Assembly: GCA_002011075.2 (NCBI GenBank)
Contig: MTMA02000006.1
Span: 93,842 to 157,841, forward strand
Source: Candidatus Scotarchaeum otlingeri
Lineage (GTDB): Archaea; Thermoproteota; Nitrososphaeria; Geothermarchaeales; JDFR-13
DNA: 64,000 nucleotides
Direction: 5' to 3'
Below are positions 34,684 through 44,099 of this stretch, one piece after another. The position numbers were made by a program, and so were the translations under genes. How positions within the stretch are numbered: position 1 is the stretch's first letter; the number at the start of each line of letters is the position of its first letter. The notes below the pieces were generated by a model. That model was not told the origin of the DNA, made no database searches, and saw only the letters and a program-made list of their open reading frames with translations.

Positions 34684-36870
34684 CTAGGTTATCGCCATAG
34701 GCAGGTTCATCTTCTTCGCAATAATTTTCTTGGTATACTCGCTGTACCAACTGATTAGTTTTTCATTTAGCGACGGCCCTATCTTATTTAATGCATCTAT
34801 AAAGTCATTCATAGTTACGTATTCTGCGTCTATATCTCTACGCAGCGCATTCATGGCGGCTTCTCTGACGATCGCCGCTAGGTCGGCTCCTGAATAATAT
34901 TCCGTCATCTCTGCAAGTTTATTTAGATCCACGTCTTCATACAGGTTCATTCCTCTAGTATGTATCTTTAATATATGGAGCCTAGCCTCTTTATCAGGTG
35001 AAGGTACATATATTAGGAGGTCCATTCTACCAGGTCTCAGTAAGGCTCTATCAACCATATCAGGTCTATTTGTAGCACCTATAACTATGATGTCCTCTAG
35101 CCTACTTATTCCATCGAGCTCGGTTAGGAACTGGCTTATCACCCTATCCATTACACCACTTACATCCAAGCCTCTCTGCGGTATCAACGCCTCTATTTCA
35201 TCGAAGAATATTATCGCTGGAGCTGCCAGCCTCGCTCTCTTAAAGACTCTACGTACTCCCTTCTCGGATTCACCTACCCACTTAGAGAGCAACTCAGGTC
35301 CTTTCACAGCTATAAAATTCATATTCGTCTCTGAAGCTATCGCTTGAGCTAATAAGGTTTTGCCTGTACCTGGAGGGCCGAATAATAGTATCCCCTTAGG
35401 TGGTGTTATACCCATCTTCTTGAATTTATCTGGATATTTAAGTGGCCACTCAACAACTTCTCTTAACTGCCTCTTTACCTCGTTTAATCCGCCTATATCG
35501 TCCCACTTGACGTTAGGTATTGATATCTCTACCTCCCTCATGGCTGTAGGCACAATCTCTCTATAGGCGTTCATGAAGTCCTCCATGTTAACCTTCATTT
35601 CGTCAAGTATCTCGCGTGGTATCTCAGCTTCATCTAAGTTGATTAGCGGGAGATATCTCTTTAAAGCCTTCATAGCCGCTTCCTTACATAGAGCTTCTAT
35701 ATCGGCGCCAGTATATCCATGGGTAATACTGGCGAGCTTCTTTAGATCGACTTCCTCGGCTAGAGGCATTCCCCTCGTATGTATATGAAGTATCTCCAGT
35801 CTACCTTTCTCGTCAGGTATCCTTATCTCTATTTCTCTGTCAAAGCGGCCTGGTCTACGTAATGCGGGGTCTACAGCGTCAACCCTATTTGTAGCTCCTA
35901 TGACTATCACTTGCCCCCTGCCCTTCAATCCATCCATCAATGTCAATAATTGTGCAACAACCCGCTTTTCCGCTTCACCTGTAACCTCCTCCCTCTTTGG
36001 AGCTATCGCATCCAACTCATCTATAAATATTATGCTCGGAGCATTTTCCTCCGCCTTTTTGAATATTTCCCTTAGCTTCGCCTCAGATTCACCATAATAT
36101 TTACTTGTTATCTCCGGGCCATTAATCGCGAAGAAGTTGGCCTCCGATTCGTTGGCCACGGCTCTAGCCAATAGAGTCTTGCCGCATCCTGGCGGTCCGT
36201 GTAACAATACTCCTTTTGGGGGTTCTATACCGAGTCTACGGAATAACTCTGGGTATCTAAGCGGTAGCTCAACCATCTCCCGGATCTTCTCTATCTCTCT
36301 ATCAAGCCCGCCTATATCATCATATCTGATATCGATCTCTTCAAGCTTTTCACTTACAGGTTCACGGGAAACCATTACACGCGTATATTCTCTAACTACA
36401 ACTGGACCTAACGGAACAGTTTTTCTAACCTTAAATGAGAGATAACTGCCGAATAGATTAAGTATTAATGAATTTCCTTTTAATACAGGTCTATTAATTA
36501 GCCTTGAGTGGATAACCCCCTCAAGACTCTGGTCTACATCTATTCTTGTGTCGATAGGGGCAAGTAACACCTTATTTGCATCCCTAACAGACACCTTCTT
36601 AATCCATACTATATCATCTATATTAGCACCAGTATTACTTCTAATCTCTCTATCCATAAGAATAACTTCTTCTCCTCTATCCTCAGTTAATGCCCATACA
36701 ACCGCAACAGCAGCTCTCTTCTTTTCTATAAGAATTACATCTCCCTCCCTCAATCCTAGTTTATCCAGGACATACCTGTTTACTCTAACCCTACCTTTTC
36801 CAAAGTCTTTGGGTAGGGACTCCTTTACCTTGAGGGGGTACCCGTCTTTCTTGTCATATGGATTTCTCAT
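34684..36870 (-). CDS. cdc48: CDC48/VAT-type AAA ATPase
   Basis: 728 residues: an N-terminal substrate-binding domain (1-175), then two AAA modules. D1 has Walker A GPPGCGKT at 225-232 and Walker B IIFIDELDAI; D2 has GPPGTGKT near 500 and IIFFDEIEAL; both have arginine fingers (RRPGRFDRE, LRPGRMD). The enzyme forms hexamers that unfold proteins for the proteasome. The tail ends NLPMAIT without an HbYX proteasome-docking motif. It ends 70 bases from the fen1 cluster and is divergent from nothing; aEF-1-beta lies upstream on the same strand. Confidence 0.97.
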   Translation of the reverse strand: MRNPYDKKDGYPLKVKESLPKDFGKGRVRVNRYVLDKLGLREGDVILIEKKRAAVAVVWALTEDRGEEVILMDREIRSNTGANIDDIVWIKKVSVRDANKVLLAPIDTRIDVDQSLEGVIHSRLINRPVLKGNSLILNLFGSYLSFKVRKTVPLGPVVVREYTRVMVSREPVSEKLEEIDIRYDDIGGLDREIEKIREMVELPLRYPELFRRLGIEPPKGVLLHGPPGCGKTLLARAVANESEANFFAINGPEITSKYYGESEAKLREIFKKAEENAPSIIFIDELDAIAPKREEVTGEAEKRVVAQLLTLMDGLKGRGQVIVIGATNRVDAVDPALRRPGRFDREIEIRIPDEKGRLEILHIHTRGMPLAEEVDLKKLASITHGYTGADIEALCKEAAMKALKRYLPLINLDEAEIPREILDEMKVNMEDFMNAYREIVPTAMREVEISIPNVKWDDIGGLNEVKRQLREVVEWPLKYPDKFKKMGITPPKGILLFGPPGTGKTLLAQAIASETNMNFIAVKGPELLSKWVGESEKGVRRVFKRARLAAPAIIFFDEIEALIPQRGLDVSGVMDRVISQFLTELDGISRLEDIIVIGATNRPDMVDRALLRPGRMDLLIYVPSPDKEARLHILKIHTRGMNLYEDVDLNKLAEMTEYYSGADLAAIVREAAMNALRRDIDAEYVTMNDFIDALNKIGPSLNEKLISWYSEYTKKIIAKKMNLPMAIT

Positions 36871-36987
36871 GATGTCACCAACAAAATTAATTATAGCTTC
36901 AAATAATTTTCTCTCTACTAATCATATAAATGCTGATATTAAAATCTGAATATAATAGACTAGTTACTTAAAAATAAGTTGCTTTAT

Positions 36988-37260
36988 TTACGCCCTAGTC
37001 ATCCTCATAACTTCAACACTACTTATATCCTCAATACTATTTATGGCCTCCTCCACCTTATCTAACACGCCTTCCCTCTCATCAACCACTACCAATACAA
37101 GTAAGGCCTTCAACCCGAAAGCTATGGGTTCCTCCTTATGATCTACGACTTCGAAGCCTACCTCCCTCCCTTTGTCCCTCAATTCCTCTAGTATACTACT
37201 TAGAACCTCGTCTCCAGCTTCACTTGGAAATATTTTATATATAATCCTGACTTGAGCCAT
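36988..37260 (-). CDS. ef1b: Translation elongation factor aEF-1 beta
   Basis: About 90 residues, the size of the archaeal factor. Features: VRIIYKIFPSEAGDEVLSSILEEL, VVDHKEEPIAFGLKALLVLVVV and a C-terminal VMRMTRA. It is the nucleotide exchange factor that recharges aEF-1 alpha with GTP. A second ATG one codon earlier is equally possible. It follows the zinc-ribbon gene with 12 bases between, a pairing widely seen in archaea. Confidence 0.95.
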   Translation of the reverse strand: MAQVRIIYKIFPSEAGDEVLSSILEELRDKGREVGFEVVDHKEEPIAFGLKALLVLVVVDEREGVLDKVEEAINSIEDISSVEVMRMTRA

Positions 37261-37272
37261 CAAGAATTCACC

Positions 37273-37458
37273 TCATGGACCCTTAAAGCCACAGCTTGGG
37301 CATACATATTGCCTTGAGAACCGACGGCATTTCTCGCATCTCCAGATTATAGCCTTACCACACTTTGGACAGAAGAATTTGGTTGATAACTCGAAGCTAG
37401 TAATAACTTTATTACAGGACGTGCATTTTGGAGGCATATATAGTTCTGCTGAAGCCAT
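37273..37458 (-). CDS. Small zinc-ribbon protein, HVO_2753-like
   Basis: 61 residues with four CxxC-type knuckles: CTSC, CPKC, CEKC and CPSC, forming two zinc sites. This is the archaeal DUF1610/HVO_2753-like small zinc protein, regularly upstream of aEF-1 beta, and probably binds RNA or ribosomes. The length is complete. Ends GFKGP as in relatives. Confidence 0.92.
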   Translation of the reverse strand: MASAELYMPPKCTSCNKVITSFELSTKFFCPKCGKAIIWRCEKCRRFSRQYVCPSCGFKGP

Positions 37459-37541
37459 TCTTCCCTCACCTGACTGTATTAAAGCATTTACATAACTAAG
37501 ATAAATACTTTATATCTTTTTATATAGAAAATTAATTTTGC

Positions 37542-38660
37542 TTATCCAATTAGTTTAAAGATAATCTTTGTTAAATGACGTACAGATTTAGGAGCCCCAA
37601 TTAGAAGCCTTAATAACGACCTAGCATGCATGTCAACTTCTCCTTTCATAAGAAATTTATCTATTATACCCACATTATCAAGATCACTAAGAATATTTAT
37701 TATCTCATTTTCACTCAATTTCAAATAAATTTTTCTCGCTATTTCCTGAAGTTTAATCTCTCTCCCCCACTTATCCAGCCATATCTCTTCATATTTTTCT
37801 AGATCTTCATTTTCACTAATTACTTGAGATAAAATGTCGCCGGCCGAAAAACCATATCTCAGTCCCCCGCCAGTAGTAACCTTAGTTTGACCGGCCGAGT
37901 CTCCTATATAAACAACATTACCTTCTGTAAATGGAGTTATGGGGCCTGTTAAGACTATATGCCCATGATATTTATTCATAATGTTTCTAGACAGGCTATC
38001 TCCTATAAAATGTTCCAAGGCCCTACGTGGATTATTATGCGTGGCGGTGCCAACCCGGTATATCGGCTTCCCTCCGTCGATCGGGACTGTCCATAGAAAG
38101 AAGTCGCTATTCAATTTCTTATTGATATAGAAATTTATGGTGTCCCTCCATTCCTCCTTCTCGGAGTATAGGTCGACTTGATATCCTGGCAAGATATCCA
38201 CCATCCCTCTTCTCTCAATAGCCCCGATAGCCCCCTTCGCCACGATTATAATATCAAATAGATACTTTTCTCCCTTTTCAGACATTATAGCGTTGTCTAG
38301 CCATCGACTTTTTGAATTAAGGTTTATTACACCGCCTGAATCAATAAATATCTCGGCTAACTTCCTATCCAACTCAGCTCTATCAATTATATATACCTTA
38401 TGCCTGCTTTCCTTACTTAGAATATATTTATCAGCTATATTCAGAGTTAACCTATTAGTTTTATATAGAAAGACGTCTTCAACATCTATATATCTAGATA
38501 TGTGTTCCTCAACAGTATCCTCGCTGACGATTCCTGTACAATGCATGGGCAACCCTATACTTTCATGCTCCTCAAAGATATAGACTTCATATCCCTGACT
38601 AAGTAGATTTAGACCTGTATAGAGACCTACTGCCCCCGCCCCTATAATACCTATCTTCAT
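37542..38660 (-). CDS. Geranylgeranyl reductase-family flavoprotein
   Basis: 372 residues. It has the FAD-binding GIIGAGAVGLYTGLNLLSQGYEVYIFEE at the N-terminus, CTGIVSEDTV (the family's active-site Cys region), and a second FAD motif VVYIGDSAGQTKVTTGGGLRYGFSAGDIL. Members reduce the double bonds of archaeal membrane lipids (digeranylgeranylglycerophospholipid reductase) or act on other prenyl compounds. The GDSAGQTKVTTGGG signature favours this family over general flavoprotein monooxygenases. Substrate not certain. Divergent from pth2. Confidence 0.9.
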   Translation of the reverse strand: MKIGIIGAGAVGLYTGLNLLSQGYEVYIFEEHESIGLPMHCTGIVSEDTVEEHISRYIDVEDVFLYKTNRLTLNIADKYILSKESRHKVYIIDRAELDRKLAEIFIDSGGVINLNSKSRWLDNAIMSEKGEKYLFDIIIVAKGAIGAIERRGMVDILPGYQVDLYSEKEEWRDTINFYINKKLNSDFFLWTVPIDGGKPIYRVGTATHNNPRRALEHFIGDSLSRNIMNKYHGHIVLTGPITPFTEGNVVYIGDSAGQTKVTTGGGLRYGFSAGDILSQVISENEDLEKYEEIWLDKWGREIKLQEIARKIYLKLSENEIINILSDLDNVGIIDKFLMKGEVDMHARSLLRLLIGAPKSVRHLTKIIFKLIG

Positions 38661-38770
38661 CTTAAAAACCCTTATTAACCATCGTGAACCAGTAATTCAA
38701 TGTATTTCTGATTAACCAATAGTGTTTTAAATTAATAATTATATTATTGAGATAAATTTATGGATTAGAG

Positions 38771-39142
38771 ATGAACTCCACCGAGAAATATATGTATAAA
38801 CAAGTGATAGTTGTGCGTAGAGACCTAAATATGAGTAAAGGCAAATTAGCAGCTCAAGTTGCCCACGCATCCGTATCCTCATTTTATAAGACATATATTG
38901 AGAAAAAGGAGTGGGCTCTCGAGTGGCTCAGAAATAAACAGCCTAAAATAATATGTAAGGTGGATGGGCTGAAGGACATTCATAAACTAGGTGAGTCAGC
39001 GGATCACCTCGGGATACCTAACGTAGTAATTGAGGATGCTGGGCTGACTCAACTGGCGCCTGGAACCGTGACATGTATAGGCATCGGCCCGGCACCCGTG
39101 GAATTTATAGACAAGATTACAGGTAAATTACCATTATTATAG
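38771..39142 (+). CDS. pth2: Peptidyl-tRNA hydrolase Pth2
   Basis: 123 residues, typical of archaeal/eukaryotic Pth2. Core motifs: KQVIVVRRDLNMSKGKLAAQVAHAS, GLKDIHKLGESADHLGIPN, VIEDAGLTQLAPGTVTCIGIGP. It frees tRNA from peptidyl-tRNA dropped by ribosomes. The start could also be an internal ATG at YMYKQ; the first ATG gives an eight-residue extension. Two bases separate it from truD, so they form an operon for tRNA metabolism. Confidence 0.96.
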   Translation: MNSTEKYMYKQVIVVRRDLNMSKGKLAAQVAHASVSSFYKTYIEKKEWALEWLRNKQPKIICKVDGLKDIHKLGESADHLGIPNVVIEDAGLTQLAPGTVTCIGIGPAPVEFIDKITGKLPLL

Positions 39143-39144
39143 TC

Positions 39145-40404
39145 ATGAAACAGGTTCCCAAGATAGATAAAGATATAGGGCTATTGACCTATGCCAATTA
39201 TATAACTAAAAATACAGGATACCGGATAAAGCTGTATAAAGATGATTTTATAGTTATAGAAGAGCTGCAACCTACAAATTATATTACATGTGATACTGAG
39301 CAGGGTGCTATCGCTACTCTCATAAAAGTATCTAAACCCTGGATGAAAGATACATTCATGATAATCAGAATTATAGCTCGAAGACTAGGCATCAGCTCAA
39401 AGAGAATCAGGCCCCTCGGGTTAAAAGATTCAAAGGCCTATGCAGTTCAACATATCCTTATCAGAGGACATATTGATAATAGGGATATAGATAAAATAAA
39501 GGTATTTAACCCTGAAATAGTGGGATATGTATCCCAACGTTTTATAGACAAATTGACATATCTTAATCACTTTTACATAAAGGTCTATAAGGACGACAAA
39601 TCAGATAAGTATTTAGATAGTCTCTCTGGATTCCTTGATGAGAATATAGAGATACCTAATTTCTATGGCTACCAACGGTTTGGACAATTAAGATATATAA
39701 ACCATAAAATTGGAAGATACATCATTCATTCGCAATATAAAGAAGCTGTTTTAACATTTCTAACCCAATCATCAAGGTATGAAGACCCAGAGGTGTATAA
39801 ATGGAGAAAGGAACTAGCTAAAGGAAAAAAATTTGAAACAGCGCTTAAGGAAGCTCCACCAAAACTGGATTACGAAAAACGTATATTGAAATACCTAATA
39901 CGATATAAAGAAGACTATAAGAAAGCGTTGAAAGCATTTCCCAAGAGGCTACTAAAATTATTGATCCAATCATATCAGTCATATTTATACAATCTTATGT
40001 TAAGCCATAGGCTAATGGAGGGTTTACCTATATCAAGCAGTATAGAGGGAGACTTTATAATTAACTCAGGGAAAATAACAAGAACCATCGATAAAACAAA
40101 ATATCCTCCGGCGATACCTCTTATCGGATATGCCTATCGTCCATCCAAAGGTCCACAAGGAGAAATCGAGAAAAAAATATTGAATGAGTTAAGGATAGAT
40201 TCTAAGGATTTCTATCTACAAGATTTCCCTGAGTTAAGCTTGAAAGGAGGCTTTAGACCGGCTAAACAAGAATTATATATGCTTCTTTTGAAGGAACATC
40301 CAAGTCACATAACGGTTGAAACTGTATTGTCTAAGGGGTGTTATTGCACAATACTATTACGAGAATTATTTAAGCCTATAGACCCAGTTAGACAAGGATT
40401 CTAG
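39145..40404 (+). CDS. truD: tRNA pseudouridine(13) synthase TruD
   Basis: 419 residues. The catalytic segment RPLGLKDSKAYAVQHILI has the active Asp, with FYGYQRFGQLRYINHKIGRYII further on, and the long insertion domain usual in archaeal TruD. It isomerises uridine 13 in tRNA, and in archaea may also modify U35. Its 3' end overlaps the end of the convergent eL15 gene by four bases. Confidence 0.95.
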   Translation: MKQVPKIDKDIGLLTYANYITKNTGYRIKLYKDDFIVIEELQPTNYITCDTEQGAIATLIKVSKPWMKDTFMIIRIIARRLGISSKRIRPLGLKDSKAYAVQHILIRGHIDNRDIDKIKVFNPEIVGYVSQRFIDKLTYLNHFYIKVYKDDKSDKYLDSLSGFLDENIEIPNFYGYQRFGQLRYINHKIGRYIIHSQYKEAVLTFLTQSSRYEDPEVYKWRKELAKGKKFETALKEAPPKLDYEKRILKYLIRYKEDYKKALKAFPKRLLKLLIQSYQSYLYNLMLSHRLMEGLPISSSIEGDFIINSGKITRTIDKTKYPPAIPLIGYAYRPSKGPQGEIEKKILNELRIDSKDFYLQDFPELSLKGGFRPAKQELYMLLLKEHPSHITVETVLSKGCYCTILLRELFKPIDPVRQGF

Positions 40405-40835
40405 CTAGTTACAGATTTAACCGCCGGATGAAGCGGGTCTTTCATAACCACTTCATACCATATATATTTGCCGTCTTCCCCAAGATAATATGCACCTAAA
40501 ACATCGAGATTTCTAAATCTCTTTTTAGCCCTCTGCTCAGCTATCTCCTTAGCCGATAGACCACGCTTTATTTTGGTGATACCCATACGTTTCTGTCTTC
40601 TCCCTAAAGCAGGAGGTATCTTACTTAGTCCACCCTTCCTGACTCTAACACGCGCTACAACATAACCTTGTTTAGCTCTATACCCCAGTTGCCTCGCCTT
40701 ATCTATCCTAGTAGGCTTTTCAACCCTTTCTATGGTCTTTCCTCTCCTCCACTCTCTTCTCTTCTCTGTTAAATATGCCCTAAACTCGGGGTCCCTCCGG
40801 ATCCTCTTCCACGTCTCATTGAGATATCTGTACAT
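40401..40835 (-). CDS. rpl15e: 50S ribosomal protein eL15 (L15e)
   Basis: 144 residues, highly basic: MYRYLNETWKRIRRDPEFR, RQLGYRAKQGYVVARVRVRKGG and RRQKRMGITKIKRG, all characteristic of eL15. Part of the large subunit. In many archaea this gene heads the exosome superoperon; here it stands alone, some 8 kb away and on the opposite strand. Short terminal overlap with truD. Confidence 0.97.
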   Translation of the reverse strand: MYRYLNETWKRIRRDPEFRAYLTEKRREWRRGKTIERVEKPTRIDKARQLGYRAKQGYVVARVRVRKGGLSKIPPALGRRQKRMGITKIKRGLSAKEIAEQRAKKRFRNLDVLGAYYLGEDGKYIWYEVVMKDPLHPAVKSVTS

Positions 40836-40924
40836 TCGTATTCACCAACTCTCTATGAATATCTTATCTATCAAATTTAAATATTTACATTAGACCGAAA
40901 AGGTCAAATACATATAGTATATTA

Positions 40925-41836
40925 TCATAAGTGTTCCTTAAGTATCTCTACAACTTCATATATTGCTCTATCCCTCGCCTCAACGGTCTGTGCGCCTATA
41001 TGTGGAGTGAATAACGTCCTTTCCATCTCTAAGAGTTCCCTGTCTGGGTTAGGTTCATCTTCGAATACATCCAAAGCTATTCCACCGATTTTCCCTTCTC
41101 TAAGAAGCTTTTTAAGGGCCTCTTCATCGACGACTCCACCTCTAGATGTGTTAATTATATATGCTCCCTCCTTACATAGACCTAGGGTCCTACTATTTAG
41201 TAAGTGATAGGTTTCAGGGGTCAGTGGTACATGGATACTAATTATATCCGACAGCCTCAATAGAGTATCAAGATCAACCTGTTTTACACCCCTATTAATA
41301 TATTCCTTTGGGACAGGGATGATGTCATATGCCAATATCTCTACATTAAACGGCTCTAATAACTCTGCCAATCTTCTACCGATTCTACCGAATCCAATTA
41401 TACCTATTGTTTTATCCATTAATTCCCGTCCAACCAATTGTTTCTTTATCCACACGCCTTTCTTTATATTAAAGTGGCCGTCCCCTACACCACGTAGGAT
41501 TCCTAGAATAAGAGCCATAGTTAACTCGGCTACCGCTTCTGTAAAAGCCTTTGGCGTATTAAAAACCTTGATTCCCCTTTCTCTACAGTATTTCAAATCT
41601 ATGTTATCGAGGCCTACGCCATACCTTACTATTAGTTTAAGATTCCGGGCTCTCTCTAATATCTTACTATCGATTTTTAATCTTCCCCTGATAATAATGC
41701 ATGAATATGGTTCTATGATGCGTTTCAACTCTTCTATCGATACATCCGGCTTGTAATCTATACTCCAATTCTTCTCCAAAAGACTGATAAGTTTATCGCT
41801 AACAGGATCCGCTATCAAAACTCTATATGACAACAT
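40925..41836 (-). CDS. D-2-hydroxyacid dehydrogenase, 3-phosphoglycerate dehydrogenase-like
   Basis: 303 residues, without the regulatory ACT domain of long SerA. NAD-binding motif IGIIGFGRIGRRLAELL near 145, substrate Arg in INTSRGGVVDEEAL, Glu in LDVFEDEP and catalytic His in FTPHIGAQT are all intact. The sequence is nearest to phosphoglycerate dehydrogenases of serine synthesis, but glyoxylate or other 2-hydroxyacid reductase activity cannot be excluded. Monocistronic. Confidence 0.92.
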   Translation of the reverse strand: MLSYRVLIADPVSDKLISLLEKNWSIDYKPDVSIEELKRIIEPYSCIIIRGRLKIDSKILERARNLKLIVRYGVGLDNIDLKYCRERGIKVFNTPKAFTEAVAELTMALILGILRGVGDGHFNIKKGVWIKKQLVGRELMDKTIGIIGFGRIGRRLAELLEPFNVEILAYDIIPVPKEYINRGVKQVDLDTLLRLSDIISIHVPLTPETYHLLNSRTLGLCKEGAYIINTSRGGVVDEEALKKLLREGKIGGIALDVFEDEPNPDRELLEMERTLFTPHIGAQTVEARDRAIYEVVEILKEHL

Positions 41837-41954
41837 TGTGCATCAGGTATAAAATTGACTATCCCCTTTTTTAGTTTAAATTATGATTTGCTGGCATGTT
41901 TCTTTTTTAGTCTGAGATAGATTTAATTTTGGTTGGGTAATTATGGGGGGAGAT

Positions 41955-43154
41955 ATGCTCATTGGTATTGTAGGCAAACCAAATTGTGGCAAATCAACAT
42001 TATTTAATGCATTAACAATGGCGGATGTACCTGTGGCCAACTATCCCTTCACAACTATAGATGCACATATCGGAGTGGGATATGTTCGGGTGCCATGTGT
42101 TTGCAGGGAGTTCGAGATGAAGGACAACCCAAAAAACTCTTATTGTATAGATGGAAATAGATTTATACCAGTAAATATAGTTGACACGGCGGGATTGGTG
42201 CCTGATGCCTGGAAAGGACGTGGCCTAGGAAACCAATTTCTAGATAAAATAAGTAAAGCCGATGTATTAATCCATGTTGTAGATGCTTCGGGTGGAACCG
42301 ATAAAGAAGGCAAGCCGGTGGAACCAGGTACAAATGATCCCCTAGAAGATATAGTTTTCTTAGAAAGAGAACTGGTATACTGGGTGAAAGGGATACTGGA
42401 ACGTGAATGGCCCAAGATCATTAAGAGTATTGAGCATCAAAAGAAGAATCCATTGGAAGTATTTTATAGCCAGTTATCAGGACTAAAGTTTGATATAGAT
42501 ACCGTTAGGAAAGGGCTAGAATATATGTTGGAACGCGCCGGGAAACCATCTAAGTGGCTGGATCATGAAAAACTAGATTTTGTTAAGAGATTATTGATAG
42601 AGGGAAAACCCATCGTTATCGCTGCGAATAAGATAGATATTCATACGGCTCAAGATAATATAAAAAGAATGTCTGATAAGGGGTATGACGTATGGCCAAT
42701 TAGCGCATTATCCGAATATGTGTTGAAGAAACTTTCAAGTAAAAATATCATTAGATATATGCCAGGAGACTCTAGCTTCGAATTGGTTAAAGAAGATGCA
42801 TTAGATGAAAGGCAGAAAAGGGCTCTGGATAAAATAAGGAAATTAATATTTGAACGTTACGGTGGCACAAATATTCAGAACCTAATTAATCATGTTGTTT
42901 TCGATATAATGAATTTCATAGTTGTATATCCGGTTAGGAATCCCTCTAAATTATCTGATGCCGATGGAAATATATTACCAGACGCATATTTAGTGCCAAA
43001 TGGCACCACAGTACGTGATCTAGCCTATATGATACACAGTGATGTAGGTGAACACTTATTACATGGAATCGATGTAAGGACAGGTAATCGTCTCAAAACG
43101 GATTACATCCTGAAGAATAACGATGTGATTTCCCTGGTTACAACATTAAAATGA
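41955..43154 (+). CDS. YchF/Obg-related GTPase with TGS domain
   Basis: About 399 residues from the ATG in ATGCTCATTGG, preceded by GGGGGGAG; an ATG four codons earlier is open. G1 is GIVGKPNCGKSTL (position of x in the loop is Cys), G3 is VDTAGLVP, G4 is ANKIDI, and a C-terminal TGS domain covers about 310-399 (LVPNGTTVRDLAYMIHSDVGEHLLHG). The archaeal branch of the YchF/Obg family is ribosome associated. Cofactor preference ATP or GTP not decided by sequence; NKID favours GTP. Confidence 0.95.
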   Translation: MLIGIVGKPNCGKSTLFNALTMADVPVANYPFTTIDAHIGVGYVRVPCVCREFEMKDNPKNSYCIDGNRFIPVNIVDTAGLVPDAWKGRGLGNQFLDKISKADVLIHVVDASGGTDKEGKPVEPGTNDPLEDIVFLERELVYWVKGILEREWPKIIKSIEHQKKNPLEVFYSQLSGLKFDIDTVRKGLEYMLERAGKPSKWLDHEKLDFVKRLLIEGKPIVIAANKIDIHTAQDNIKRMSDKGYDVWPISALSEYVLKKLSSKNIIRYMPGDSSFELVKEDALDERQKRALDKIRKLIFERYGGTNIQNLINHVVFDIMNFIVVYPVRNPSKLSDADGNILPDAYLVPNGTTVRDLAYMIHSDVGEHLLHGIDVRTGNRLKTDYILKNNDVISLVTTLK

Positions 43155-43157
43155 TAT

Positions 43158-43742
43158 TTACAAAGCGGCGCCAAGTAATTTTACTTTAGCGACACCTGCA
43201 TGGCGAATAGGATAAATCTTTTTAGAAACCTCCTCCAGCTTGACATCTATAGCACCCGTAACCACGTCATTAATAAATTTCTCATTGTTAGACCGTGAAG
43301 ACCAATTGTTTAATAAATCAAATACTACCTTTCTTATAGCCCTTTTCTTGGAAGTATTGATTCTCCGGGTGGTAAATACCGCGACGGTTATCCTATAATT
43401 TATATTATCAGCTGTCCTAACTTCCTTAATACAATCTATATAACTCGTTCCCCGCATAACAAGTGATCTGAAATATTCTCTTAGGTATTCTTGTCCTGCA
43501 TAAATTGTATATGCTCGATCAGATTCTGGATCCACTTTTATAATCTTGAGTTTAACCTTTACATACCACCTATCAGGATCATTGATAAGATCAGACAATA
43601 AAACAGTATATGTCCTACCTAATAGTGTGTCAGGGCTTGTGGCCACCACCTCATTTAACTCCCTTTCACCAAAGTATGAGGGAGCCACGATAGTGAAGTA
43701 CCTCTTTCTTCTCCTTCTTTTTACTGATACATATCTACCCAT
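43158..43742 (-). CDS. rps3ae: 30S ribosomal protein eS1 (S3Ae)
   Basis: 194 residues with the eS1 features: KRRRRKRYFTIVAPSYFGERELNEVVATSPDTLLGR, VRTADNINYRITVAVFTTRRI, KKIYPIRHAGVAKVKLL at the C-terminus. Small-subunit protein at the platform. Last gene of the minus-strand kae1-bud32-rdgB-uS15-recJ-pcc1 cluster. It converges on the GTPase gene with three bases between stops. Confidence 0.96.
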   Translation of the reverse strand: MGRYVSVKRRRRKRYFTIVAPSYFGERELNEVVATSPDTLLGRTYTVLLSDLINDPDRWYVKVKLKIIKVDPESDRAYTIYAGQEYLREYFRSLVMRGTSYIDCIKEVRTADNINYRITVAVFTTRRINTSKKRAIRKVVFDLLNNWSSRSNNEKFINDVVTGAIDVKLEEVSKKIYPIRHAGVAKVKLLGAAL

Positions 43743-43821
43743 ATAGTTCCACCGACTCCGTAGTAATATGATACATAATTTTTGATATTGTCAGTATTCC
43801 TTTATATATTTATTTCTATGT

Positions 43822-44079
43822 TTACTCAATATCTGCTAATTTCAATATACTATGAATACATCTCATCAAATCCTCCAACGTATTTCGCAGTCTACCTAGT
43901 CCTCTACACTCTATATATATCTCTAATGAATCTCCTTTAATGTCCATCGAAATCTTCATGTCACTAGGTATTTCTTTATTATCAGCCTCAAGAGCTTTAT
44001 ATAAGGCAGACGCAGCCTCTGAACTCAAATTGATTCTTAATGACGCTGAAATTTTAACATCTCGATACATAATCCTCAA
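43822..44079 (-). CDS. pcc1: KEOPS complex subunit Pcc1
   Basis: 85 residues with the Pcc1 fold pattern: VKISASLRINLSSEAASALYKALEADNK, a strand pair MKISMDIKGDSLEIYIECRG, and the helical RNTLEDLMRCIHSILKL. Pcc1 dimerises and bridges Kae1 in the complex that makes N6-threonylcarbamoyladenosine at tRNA position 37. It lies 20 bases after the RecJ-like gene and in the same cluster as kae1 and bud32. A second Pcc1-like gene is at 54476. Confidence 0.88.
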   Translation of the reverse strand: MRIMYRDVKISASLRINLSSEAASALYKALEADNKEIPSDMKISMDIKGDSLEIYIECRGLGRLRNTLEDLMRCIHSILKLADIE

Positions 44080-44099
44080 CCCTATAGGTTTTGTTGCCT